Made by a program: the position numbers and the translations under genes | Origin: Hordeum vulgare subsp. vulgare | Taxonomy: Eukaryota; Streptophyta; Magnoliopsida; Poales; Poaceae | Direction: 5' to 3' | Length of the DNA stretch: 64,000 bases | Assembly (NCBI RefSeq): GCF_904849725.1 | Contig: NC_058523.1 | Span: 336,701,948 to 336,765,947, forward strand | In this document: positions 1 through 11,018 of the stretch, piece by piece | Numbering within the stretch: the stretch's first letter is position 1 | How the letters are laid out: every line of letters begins with the position of its first letter | The notes under the pieces: model-generated | The model's input: the letters and a program-made list of their open reading frames with translations, nothing else | Databases searched by the model: none | Told to the model about the DNA's origin: nothing

Positions 1-534
1 TCTTCGGCCTCTTTTCATTTATTTATTTTGCTGGGCATCTTTGGCCTCTTTTCATTTTTTTCTCACATGGGACAATGCTCTAATAATGATGATCATCACA
101 CTTTTATTTACTCACAGCTCAACACTTAGAGCAATGACGACTCTATAGGAAATGCCTCCAGCAATGTACCGGGATGTGCAACGATCTAGCTTGGCGTATG
201 ACGTTGAAACATCTCACTAGCTACCTTACGATCATGCAATGGCAGTATGTAAGTGACGACACAAGTCATGAGGCGGAACGGTGGGAGTTGCATGGCAATA
301 TATCTCGGAATGGCTATGAAAAGGCCATAATAGGTAGGTATGGTGGCTGTTTTGAGGAAGGTATATGGTGGTTTTGTGCACCAGCGAAAGTTGCGCGGCA
401 CAAGAGAAGCTAGCAATGGTGGAAGGTGAAAGTGCATCTATACCATGGACTCACATTAGTCATGAAGAACTCATATACTTATTGTGAAAGTTTTATTAGT
501 AATTTCTACGGCAACAAACAATAGCGCCAGAAAT
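1..534 (-). mobile_element. Truncated gypsy interior fragment plus leader next to LTR A
   Basis: This stretch matches 2850-3350 over most of its length, so it is the 3' non-coding interior of the same gypsy family. Near 500-505 the match stops abruptly and the leader/primer-binding side of LTR A begins, recognisable by GCGCCAG at 524-530. Most of an internal domain is therefore missing between these points. The short ORFs inside have no recognisable domain and are not proposed as genes. Confidence 0.65.
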
Positions 535-2049
535 TGGCACGTTGACGGAGACTTGGCTTGTGCTGGTTTTTCCCTTGAAGAGGAAAGGGTGATGCAACAG
601 AAGAGCAGTAAGTATTTCCCTTAGTTTGAGAACCAAGGTATCAATCCAGTAGGAGAATTGCATCAAGTCCAGAGTACGTGCACAAACACAAAAGAGCTTG
701 CACCCAACGCTATAAAGGGGTTGTCAATCCCTTCAAGATTGATTGCAAAGTGAGATCTGAAGGCGGAAAGTGCAACGAAGTAAAAGATTAAGGCTGAAAA
801 TATGGTGTGAAGTAGACCCGGGGGCCATAGTGTTCACTAGAGGCTTCTCTCAAAATAGCAAATATTGTGGTGGGTGAACAAATTACTGTCGAGCAATTGA
901 TAGAACCGCACAAAGTCATGACGATATCTAAGGCAATGATCATACATATAGGCATCACGTCCGAGACAAGTAGACCGATACTTTCTGCATCTACTACTAT
1001 TACTCCACACATCGACCGCTATCCAGCATGCATCCATTGTATTAAGTTCATGGCGAACAGAGTAACGCCTTAAGCAAGATGACATGATGTAGAGGGATAA
1101 ACTCAAACCAATGATGAAAACCCCATATTTTTGCCCTCGATGGCAAAAACACGATGCGTGCCTCGCTACCCCTTCTGTCACTAGGTGAGGTCACCGCACG
1201 GTATGAACCCAAAACCAAGAACTTCTCCCATTGCAAAAATCATAGATCAAGCTGGCCAAACAAAACCCACAACTCGAAGATAATTACAAGGATATAAAAT
1301 CATGCATAAAAGAGATCAGAAGAAACTCACATAAGATTCATAGATAATCTGATCATAAATCCACAATTCATCAGATCTCGACAGACACACCGCAAAAGAA
1401 GATTACATCGGATAGATATCCTTGAAGATCATGGAGAACTTTGTATTGAAGATCCAAGAGAGAGAAGAACCATCTAGATACTAGCTATGGACCCGTAGGT
1501 CTATGGTGAACTACTCACGCATCATCGGATAGGTCATGGTGTTGATGAAGAAGCCCTCCATATCCGAATTCCCCCTCCGACAGGGCACCAGAACGTGCCC
1601 CAGATGGGATCTTGCGGAGACAGAAGCTTGCGGCAGCGGAAAAGTACTTTCGATGATCTCCTGATTTTTTGGAATTATTGGGAATATGTAGGCGAAAGAC
1701 CTAGGGTAGAGGTGGCCGAGGGAGCCCACAAGCCTGGGAGGCGCGGGCCCCCCTGACCGTGGCTATGGGGCTTGTGGGGTCCCTGGTGGCCCCCTGCCTT
1801 GGTTCTCAAGCTTCCCGATCTTCTTGTGTTTTGGAAAAAATCTTTTTGGAAGTTTCGTTCCGTTGGGACTCCGTTTAAAATCCTCCTGTGAAAGGGGTCA
1901 AAAACACGGAAAAAAAACAGGAACTGGCACTTGACACTGAGTTAATAAGTTAGTCCCAAAAAGATATAAAAGGCATACAAAACATCCAAAGTTTGACAAG
2001 ATAATAGTATGGAACCATAAAAAATTATAGATACGTTGGAGACGTATCA
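535..2049 (-). mobile_element. Gypsy LTR, copy A (minus strand)
   Basis: A 1515-bp LTR that begins TG and ends CA on the plus strand. It aligns along its whole length with 5689-7203 and, less closely, with 11019-12522. Read on the minus strand it starts TGATACGTCTCC, a start I know from abundant Triticeae Ty3/gypsy elements. A polypurine tract (minus strand AGCTTGGGGATG) lies directly beside its high-coordinate end at about 2052-2064, so this is the 3' LTR of an element whose interior is 2050-5688. The family name is not certain. Confidence 0.8.
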
Positions 2050-4775
2050 AACATCCCCAAGCTTAACTCGTGCTCGTCCTCGAGTAGGGAAGTGATAAAG
2101 ACTGAATTTTTGATGTGGAATGCTACCTAGCATAGTTGTCCTTTGCAACTTCTTTCGTGTGACATGAATGTTCAGATCCGTAAGATTCAAAACAATAGTT
2201 TGCTATTGACATGAAAACAATAATACTTCAAGCAAACTAGCAAGGTAATCATGAACTTTCGAAAGAATAAGGCCAAAGAAAGTTATCCCTACAAAATCAT
2301 ATAGTCTGGCTATGCTCCATCATCCCCACACAACTAATTTAAATCATGCACAACCCCGGTATTGGCCAAGTAATTGTTTTCGCACTATTACTTTCTCAAA
2401 CCTTTTATAACTATCACGCAATACATGAGCGTGAGCCATGGATATAACACTATAAGTGGAATGGAGTGTGGTGGTGGTTCTGAGACAAAAAAGGAGGAGA
2501 TGGTTAGACTCGGCGTATGAAAGGGCTATGGAAATGCCCATTAATAGATATCAATGTGAATGAGTAGGGATTGCCATACATAGGATGCACTAGAGCTATA
2601 AGTATGTGAAAGCTCAAAAGGAGAACTAGTGGGTGTGCATCCAACTTGCTTGCTCACGAAGACCTAGGGAAATTTTGAGGAAGCCCATCATTGGAATATA
2701 TAAGCCAAGTTATATAATGAAGATTCCCACTAGCATATGGTGGTGACGAAACGAGAGGCTCTCAATCATGAAGAACATGGTGCTATTATGAAGCACAAGT
2801 GTGGAAAAAGATAGTAGCATTGTCCCTTCTCTCTTTTTCTCTTTTTTTTTATTTAGGCTCTTGGGCCTCCTTTTTTCTCTTTTTTTTATTTGGTCTCTTT
2901 GGCCTCTTCTCCTTTTTTACTCACATGTGACAATGCTCTAATAATTATGATCGTCACACTTTTATTTACTCACAACTCAAAGCTCAGAATGATGATGACT
3001 CTATAGGAAATGCCTCCGGCAGTGTACCGGGATGTGCAACGATCTAGCTTGGCGTATGACGTTGAAACATCTCGCTAGCTATATTATGATCATGCAATGG
3101 CAATATGAGAGTGACGACACAAGTCATGAGACGGAACGGTGGGATTTGCATGGAAATATATCTCGGAATGGCTATGAAAATGCCATAGTGGGTAGGTATG
3201 GTCTCTGTTTTGAGGAAGGCATATAGTGGGTTTGTGCACCGGCGAGAATTGCGCGGCACTAGAGAGGCTAGCAATGGTGGAAGGTGAAAGTGAATCTATA
3301 CCATGGACTCACATTAGTCATGAAGAACTCACATACTTGTTGCTAAAAAATTTATTAGTAATCGAAACAAAGTGCTAAACGCATACTCCTAGGGGAAGGG
3401 TTGGTAGGTGTTAACCATCGCGTGATCCCGACCGCAACACAAAGGATGACAATCAATAGATCAATTATGCTCCGACTTCCTAACATAGCGGTTCACCATA
3501 CGTGCATGCTACGGGAATCACTAACTTCAACACAAGTATTTCTATATTCACAACACCCTACTAACATAACTCTTAATATTGTCAAATCCACGTCTCAAAA
3601 CTAATTGAGAGGAATGAAAACTTCTCTTTCTACTCAACGCACATGAAGATGGAAGTTTTTGTACCCTCTTTGGGTACCTATCACATTTGGGGACTACTTT
3701 CATAGCACAAGCCAACTACCAAGTCACGCACCGCCGTACTCTAAAAGATTTAAGTGAAGCACATAGAGCAAAATTATCTAGCTCAAAAGATATAAGTGAA
3801 GCACTATGAGCATTCTAGCAAAATCATGAGGAGTGCATGTCTCTCTCAAAGGGTGTGCAGAAAGGATATTTGTGACACAACAAAAAGAAAAGACTCCTAC
3901 GATACAAGACGCTCCAAGCAAAACACATATCATGTGGTGAATAAAAATATAGCTCCAAGTAATGTTACCGATGGATTGAAGACGAAGGAGGGGATGTCTT
4001 CCCGGGGCATCCCCAAGCTTAGGATTTTTGGTGTGCTTGAATTTGGCTTGGGATGCCTTGGGCATCCCCAAGCTTGAGCTCTTTCCACTCCTTATCTCTT
4101 TGTCCATGAGAACATCACCCAAAACTTGAAAACTTCACAACACAAAACTTAAACAGAAACTCGTGATAACATTAGCACAAGAAAACAAACTACCACCTCT
4201 TTAGGTACTGTAGCAATCTTGATTTCTATTTATATTGGTGTTAGATTACTGTATTCTCACTTTTCCATGGCTAGTATCCCCCGATACTATCCATAGTTTC
4301 ATCAAAATAAGCAACCAACTCAACAAAAACAGAATCTGTCAAAAACAGACCAGTATGTAGCAATCTGTATACTTTGTATATTTCTGGTACCTCAAAAATT
4401 ATGAAAAATTAAGACTACCTGCGAAAAATGCATATCAACCAGCAGCAGAAAGAATCAACTCAAAATATATTTCTGAATAAAAATGAAAAATAATCTCGTG
4501 AGCAAAAAGTTTCTGTCTTTTTCCAGCAGGATCAAACAACCATTACCAAGACTAGTCATAAAGGTTTTACTTGGCTCAAACACAAAAAGAAACACAAAAG
4601 ACGCAATCAGTACAGAATTATGATGGTGTGGACGCAACAAAACAGAAAGAAAAAGATAAATTCATTGGGTTGCCTCCCAACAAGTGCTATTGTTTAACGC
4701 CCTTAGCAAGGCATAAGGTGATGGAATGACGTATCGTCATCTTTGGTGCTAAACCATAAGTAGCGTCAGCACTTA
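2050..4775 (-). mobile_element. Non-coding interior (3' half) of gypsy element 1
   Basis: The stretch has a polypurine tract at about 2052-2064 and then long non-coding DNA. The part from about 3351 onward is closely matched by 7204-8680, while 2050-3350 has no counterpart beside LTR B. It carries the repeated motif GGCATCCCCAAGCTT near 4005-4020 and 4062-4076, and a small stem-loop at 4664-4681. The ORFs are short, overlap on both strands and show no domain, so I call no gene here. Such long non-coding 3' domains are common in non-autonomous grass gypsy elements. Confidence 0.65.
4664..4681 (-). other. Conserved stem-loop downstream of element 1 coding region
   Basis: On the minus strand (the element's RNA sense) this reads GTTGGG-AGGCAA-CCCAAT: a six-pair stem whose outer pair is G-U, with a six-base loop. 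The same stem and loop occur at 8623-8640 and 17034-17051 in the two other gypsy interiors of this window, each time just past the coding region. Confidence 0.55.
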
Positions 4776-5426
4776 TCATCTTAAGGTCTTCGTCTTTCTT
4801 ACTAGATGATTCACCACTATTTTAGGAACAAAAACAGACTTGGTGACCTTATTGTGGGCAAAGTTTGGAGTATTCTGCACAGCGGCAAAAGCGGAACCCA
4901 AGTTGGTTATAACGTCCTCAAGTTTGCCAATCCTAGCGGAATCATGGCCTAGTTTTTCGTTAACTGTGGGTTCCTTCTCCTTTAAATTTTTCAAAACCAT
5001 TCCCACCTTGGATCCGTACTGAGTGATTTGATTGTGGATCTTTTTATCCAAATTCTCAATGAGTTCGATCGTAGCAACTTTATTTTCAATGACGTCCAGC
5101 CTACGCATCACATGTTCCAGAGTTAAGGTAGTTCCATTAACCATGAGTGGGGGTGAGCCTACCAAATTTATTACATCTCCGTAAGAATCAACGGTATGGA
5201 TACCAAAGAAATTTCCGCCTACAATGGTGTCAAGAATATACCTATTCCAAGGAGAAATACCCACATAAAAACTGCGAAGCAGGACGGTAGTGGATTGCTT
5301 ATAAGTATATCTACTCTGAGCATTGCAAATCCTATACCAAGCGTCCTTTAAGTTTTCTTCCTCAATTTGTTTGAAATTGAGAACTTCGTTCTCGGGAGTA
5401 TCGTTCGAAGTGGTGGATCTAGCCAT
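4776..5426 (-). pseudogene. Short gag-like ORF of non-autonomous gypsy element 1
   Basis: The open frame runs from 5498 to 4776 (240 aa). I prefer the internal Met at 5426 (216 aa, beginning MARSTTSNDTP) because the related gag ORFs here start at the equivalent place just downstream of the leader, and the upstream 24 residues read as translated leader. The protein has a weak gag resemblance (FKQIEEENLKDAWYRICNAQ recalls the gag segment FKQLDHEHVAQSWERMK), then a segment rich in charged residues with regular leucine and isoleucine (ENKVATIELIENL) that could form a coiled coil. There is no zinc knuckle, protease, reverse transcriptase or integrase. It may be a shortened, diverged gag kept by a non-autonomous element, or decayed sequence that happens to be open. 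The LTRs on both sides belong to the same array. Confidence 0.5.
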
Positions 5427-5688
5427 GAGGGCAAGTAGACTATCCCACACAAACGAACAGACAACAAGCGAGAGAAAAAGGGCGAACGAAAAAGGCAAAC
5501 GAAAAAGGCAAATATTTTTTTGTAAATTTTTGTTTTTCCGAAGTGGGGGAGAGGAAAAAAAGAGGCAAAAAAGCTAAATGCAAGATATGAGTTTGCGACA
5601 CTTACTTGGATGAGTTCTTGACTTGATCCTCCCCGGCAACGGCACCAGAAATTCTTCTACTACGGCAACAAACAACAACGCCAGAAAT

Positions 5689-7203
5689 TGGCACGTTGAT
5701 GGAGACTTGGCTTGTGCTGGTTTTTCCCTTGAAGAGGAAAGGGTGATGCAGCAAATGAGCAGTAAGTATTTCACTCAGTTTGAGAACCAAGGTATCAATC
5801 CAGTAGGAGAATCGCGTCAAGTCCAGAGTACCTGCACAAACACAAAAGAGCTTGCACCCAACGCTATAAAGGGGTTGTCAATCCCTTCAAGATTGATTGC
5901 AAAGTGAGATCTGAAGGCGGAAAGTGCAAAGAAGTAAAAGATTAAGGCTGAAAATATGGTGTGAAGTAGAACCGGGGGCCATAGTGTTCACTAGAGGCTT
6001 CTCTCAAAATAGCAAATATTACGGTGGGTGAACAAATTACTGTCGAGCAATTGATAGAACCGCGCAAAGTCATGACGATATCTAAGGAAATGATCATACA
6101 TATATGCATCACGTCCGAGACAAGTAGATCAATACTTTCTGCATCTACTACTATTACTCCACACGTCGACCGCTATCCAGCATGCATCTAGTGTATTAAG
6201 TTCATGAAGAACACAGTAACGCCTTAAGCAAGATGACATGATGTAGAGGGATAAACTCAAACCAATGATGAAAACCCCATCTTTTTACCCTTGATGGCAA
6301 CAACATGATGCATGCCTTGCTACCCCTTATGTCACTGGGTGAGATCACCGCACGGTATGAACCCAAAACCAAGCACTTCTCCCATTGGAAGAATCATAGA
6401 TCAAGCTGGCCAAACAAAACCCACAACTCGAAGAGAATTACAAGGATATGAAATCATGCATAAAAGAGATCAGAAGAAACTCAAATAAGATTCATAGATA
6501 ATCTGATCATAAATCCACAATTCATCGAATCTCGACAAACACACCGCAAAACAAGATTACATCGGATAGATCTCCATGAAGATCATGGAGAACTTTGTAT
6601 TGAAGATCCAAGAGAGAGAAGAAGCCATCTAGCTACTAGCTATGGACCCGTAGGTCTATGGTGAACTACTCACACATCATCGAAGAGGTCATGGTGTTGA
6701 TGAATAAGCCCTCCATATATGAATCCCCCCTACGAAAGGGCACCAGAATGTGCCCCAGATGGGATCTTGCAGAGACAGAATCTTGCGGCGGCGGAAAACT
6801 ACTTTCGATGATCTCCTGATTTTTTCTGGAATTATTGGGAATATATAGGCGAAAGACCTAGGGCAGAGGTGGCCCAGGGAGCCCACAAGGCTGGGAGGCA
6901 CGGGCCCCGTGGCCATGGCTAGGGGGATTGTGGGGTCCCTGGTGGCCCCCTGCCTTGGTTCTCAAGCTTCCCGATCTTCTTGTGTTTCGGAAAAAATCTT
7001 TTTGGAAGTTTCGTTCCGTTTGGACTCCGTTTAAAATCCTCCTCTGAAAGGGGTCAAAAACACAGAAAAAACAGGAACTCACACTTGGCACTGAGTTAAT
7101 AAGTTAGTCCCAAAAAGATATAAAAGGCATACAAAACATCCAAAGTTTGACAAGATAATAGCATGGAACCATCAAAAATTATAGATACGTTGGAGACGTA
7201 TCA
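5689..7203 (-). mobile_element. Gypsy LTR, copy B (shared middle LTR)
   Basis: A 1515-bp LTR, identical in length to copy A and closely similar throughout, starting TG and ending CA. On its low side is the leader region containing GCGCCAG-like sequence (about 5678-5686), which serves element 1. On its high side the interior of element 2 begins at once (ATAATCGAAAC at 7204) without the polypurine tract seen beside LTR A. It therefore acts as the 5' LTR of element 1 and the 3' end of a damaged element 2. Confidence 0.8.
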
Positions 7204-8685
7204 ATAATCGAAACAAAGTGCTAAACGCATACTCCTAGGGGAAGGGTTGGTAGGTGTTAACCATCGCGCGATCCCGACCGCAACACAAAGGATGACAATC
7301 AATAAATCAATTATGCTCCGACTTCCTAACATAGCGTTCACCATACGTGCATGTTACGGGAATCACTAACTTCAACACAAGTATTTCTAGATTCACAACA
7401 CCCTACTAACATGACTCTAATATTACCAAATCCATGTCTCAAAACTAATTGAGACGAATCAAACTTCTCTTTCTAATCAATGCACATGAATATGGAAGTT
7501 TTTATTGTATCCTCTTTGGATGCCTATCAACTTTAGGACTACTTTCATAGCACAAGCCAATTACCAAGTTACCGAGGGAGAGCACTCTCAAAAAGATATA
7601 AGTGAAAATCGAGAGTTCTTATTTCTCCAAAATATGACAGCGCCGTGCTCAAAAAAGTTCTATGTGAAGCACTAGAGCAAAGTTATCTAGCTCAAAAGAT
7701 ATAAGTGAAGCACATGCGGGCTAAATTGCCTAACTCAAAAGATATAAGCGAAACTCAAAGAGTATTCTAACAAATTCACGAAGTGTGCGTGTCTCTCTCA
7801 AAAAGGTGTGCAGCAAGGATGATTGTGACACAACAAAAATAAAAGACTCCTATAATACATGACGCTCCAAGTAAAACACATATCATGTGGTGAATAAAAA
7901 TATAGCTCCGAGTAAGGTTACCGATGGATTGAAGACTAAAGAGGGGATGCCTTCCCAGGGCATCCCCAAGATTAGGCTTTTTGGTGTCCTTGAATTTGGC
8001 TTGGGATGCCTTGGGCATCCCCAAGCTTGATCTCTTTCCACTCTTCATCCCATTGTCCATGAGAACATCACCCAAAACTTGAAAACTTCACAACACAAAA
8101 CTTAAACAGAAACTCATGATATCATTAGCATAAGAAAACAAACCACCACCTCTTTACGTACTGTAGCAAACTTGATTTATATTTATATTGGTGTTATACT
8201 ACTGTATTCTCACTTTTCCATGGCTAGTAACCCCCGATACTATCCATAGTTTCATCAAAATAAGCAATCAACACAACAAAAAACAAAATCTGTCAAAAAC
8301 AGACCAGTCTGTAGCAATCTGTATACTTCGTATACTTTTGGTATCTCAAAAATTCTGAAAAAATACGAAAATTAGTTAAATTGGCATATCAACAAGAAGC
8401 AAAAAGAATCAACTAAAAAGCTCTTTCTGGATAAAAATGAAACATAATTTCGTGAGCGAAAAGTTTCTGTCTTTTTCAGAAAGATCAAACAACCATCACC
8501 AAAACTAGTCATAAAGGTTTTACTTGGCACAAACACAAAAAGAAACACAAAAAACACAATCATTACAGAATTATGATGGTGTAGGCACAACAAAACAGAA
8601 AGCAAAAAGCAAAGATAAATTCATTGGGTTGCCTCCCAATAAGCGCTATTGTTTAACGCCCTTAGCTAGGCATAAGGCGATAGAA
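7204..8685 (-). mobile_element. Non-coding interior (3' part) of gypsy element 2
   Basis: Closely related to 3351-4775: it shares the segments around AATCGAAACAAAGTGC, the GGCATCCCCAAG repeats near 7960-7975 and 8012-8026, and the stem-loop at 8623-8640. The roughly 1.3 kb that follows LTR A in element 1, including the polypurine tract, is absent here. No gene is supported in this stretch. Confidence 0.65.
8623..8640 (-). other. Conserved stem-loop downstream of element 2 coding region
   Basis: A perfect inverted repeat ATTGGG-TTGCCT-CCCAAT on the plus strand. On the element's sense strand the loop is AGGCAA. It lies just past the gag-protease stop codon and matches the stem-loops at 4664-4681 and 17034-17051. 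Confidence 0.6.
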
Positions 8686-10761
8686 TCACATATCGTCTTC
8701 TTTGGTACTCAAACCATAAGTATCCCTCATCATGGATTCATAAGGCAATCTTATTTTCTTTCTAGGAAAATGGTCCATGCCCTTCTTTAATGGAAATTGA
8801 AATCTAATATTCCCTTCCTTCATATCGATGACAGCACCAATAGTCCTTAGGAAAGGTCTACCAAGAATGATGGGACATGTAGGATTGCAATCAATATCAA
8901 GCACAATGAAATCCACGGGCACATAGTTCCTATTTGCAATAATAAGAACATCATTGATCCTTCCCATGGGTTTCTTAACAGTAGAATCCGCAAGATGCAA
9001 ATTAAGAGAGCACTCATCAATCTCATTGAAGCCTAGAACATCACATAAAGACTTTGGAATCGCGGAAACACTAGCACCCAAATCACACAAAGCATTGCAT
9101 TCATGGTTTTTTATCTTTATTTTGATAGTAGGTTCCCACTCATCATGAAGTTTTCTAGGAATAGAAACTTCCAACTCAAGTTTCTCTTCAAGAGATTTCA
9201 TCATAGCCTCGACGATATGATCGGTAAAGGCCTTGTTTTGGCTATAAGCGTGTGGAGAGTTTAGAATGGATTGCATCAAGGAAATACATTCAATCAAAGA
9301 ACAACTATCATAATTGAATTCCTTGAAATCCAAAGTAGTAATTTCATTACTACTCATAGTTTTGATATCCTCTACTCCACTTTCAATGCTTTTAGCATCA
9401 AGATAGATAGACTCCGAATCATTGGGGCGTTTTTCAACCAAGGTGGATTCATATCCAGCCCCATCATCATTAGGTTCGACACTAGAAAACAAGGATTCAA
9501 TGGGAGTCACACCAAGCACTTTAAGATCTTCGTGATTCTCATCACGAGAACACGCCTTTTTAAGACATTCATGTCTAGCACGAATTTGGGCGGTTCTTTC
9601 TTTACTCTCATTCATGGAAACACGCATAGATTTCAAAGTTTCATCCATATTGATCTTTGGAGGAGCACATCTCAATTTCAAAGCATCAATATCAAGAGAC
9701 ATTCTATCAACGCTCCTAGCCAAATCATCAATTTTGAGCAGTTTTTCTTCTATGGATGCATTGAAAATCTTTTGCGAGTTGATAAACTCTTTAATATTAC
9801 TCTCTAGATCAGAGGGTAATTTATTGTAATTTCCATGAGCATTGTTGTAGGAATTGACAAAGTTATTAGAGGGATTACTAGGAAAAGGCCTAGGAATATA
9901 GTTTCCTCTAAAAGCATTGGTGTTGCCTAAATTATTCCTACCAACAAAATTAACATCCAAGCTCTCATTGCTACTCTCAATCAAGGAAGACAAGGGCATA
10001 TCATTTGGATCTAAAGGATCACCTTTACTAGCAAACAATTTCATTAACTCATCCATCTTAGCACTCAAAGAGTTAATTTCTTCTATAGCGTGCACATTTT
10101 TACTAGTAGGTGACCTTTCAGTGTGCCATTGAGAATAGTTTGTCATGATATTGTCTAGGAGTTGTGTCGCTTATCCTAATGTTATTTCCATGAAAGTTCC
10201 ACCGGATGCGGAATCAAGGATATTTCTAGAAGCAAAATTCAAACCAGCATAGAAGATTTGTATAATCATCCAAAGACTCAAGCCATGAGCGGGACAATTT
10301 CTAATCATCAATTTCATTCTCTCCCATGATTGTGCAACATGTTCATGATCTAGTTGCTTAAAATTCATGATATCATTATGGAGAGAGATAATCTTAGCCG
10401 GTGGAAAATACTTGGATATATAAGCATCTTTGCACTTGTTCCAAGAATCAATACTATTTTTGGGCAAAGATGAAAACCAAGTTTTTGCTCGATCTCGTAA
10501 TGAGAACGGAAATAGCTTCAATTTAATCACATCATTATCCACGTCTTTATTCTTTTGCATATCGCATAACTCAATGAAGGTATTAAGATGGGATGCGACA
10601 TCTTCACTAGGAAGGACGGAGAATTGCTCTTTCATAACAAGATTCAGCAAAGCAGCATTGATTTCATATGATTCTGCACTAGTGGCGGGAGAAATCGGAG
10701 TACTAATAAAATCATTATTATTAGTATTCGAGAAGTCACAAAGTTTGTTGTTTTCAGTCAT
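8686..10761 (-). pseudogene. gag-protease polyprotein of gypsy element 2, one in-frame stop
   Basis: The start is taken at Met 10761 (MTENNKLCDF), matching the start of the related gag at 14940; the open frame upstream to 10896 is leader. The first 196 residues are a retrotransposon gag domain with the hallmarks RAKTWFSSLP, YFPPAKI, FKQLDHEHVAQSWERMK and CPAHGLS. A TAA at 10171-10173 interrupts the frame, which continues unshifted through ATQLLDNIMTNYSQWH to 8686. The second part has a low-complexity linker, a charged region and a retropepsin-like aspartic protease with CDLGASVSAIPKSL and ILGRPFLRTIGAVID. No reverse transcriptase, RNase H or integrase follows, so the element codes only for gag and protease. 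It would form and mature particles only with help from an autonomous relative. The single stop means it is probably dead, unless the stop is read through. Confidence 0.8.
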
Positions 10762-11018
10762 GGTGACTTCAGCAAGTAGGCTAGCACACAAGCGAACAAA
10801 AAGCAAGCGAAAGAAAAGGGCAAAGGAAAAAGGCAATTTTTTTTTGTTTTTCAGAAATGGGGGAGAGGAAAGCGAGAGGCAAAAAAGTAAATACAAGAGA
10901 TGAGTTTGCGATGGTTACTTGGATAAGCTTCAGTTAGAATAGTCCCTGGTGCCAGAAATTGACACGTTGGAGGAAGACTATTCTTGACTTGATGCTCCCC
11001 GGCAACAGCGCCAGAAAT
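10762..11018 (-). mobile_element. Leader and primer-binding region of gypsy element 2
   Basis: On the minus strand this runs from LTR C to the gag start. It holds GGCGCTGTTGCCGGGG (10997-11012), the conserved leader of this gypsy group immediately inside the LTR. A second copy of the GCCAGAAATTGACACGTTGG junction sequence lies at about 10953-10972, a short duplication at the LTR edge. Confidence 0.6.

Noticed and set aside
174..413. 79-aa plus-strand ORF, repeated as a similar ORF at 3032-3226
   Set aside because: Both copies lie in non-coding gypsy interior, with an equally long ORF on the opposite strand. Similarity of the two ORFs only reflects repeat similarity.
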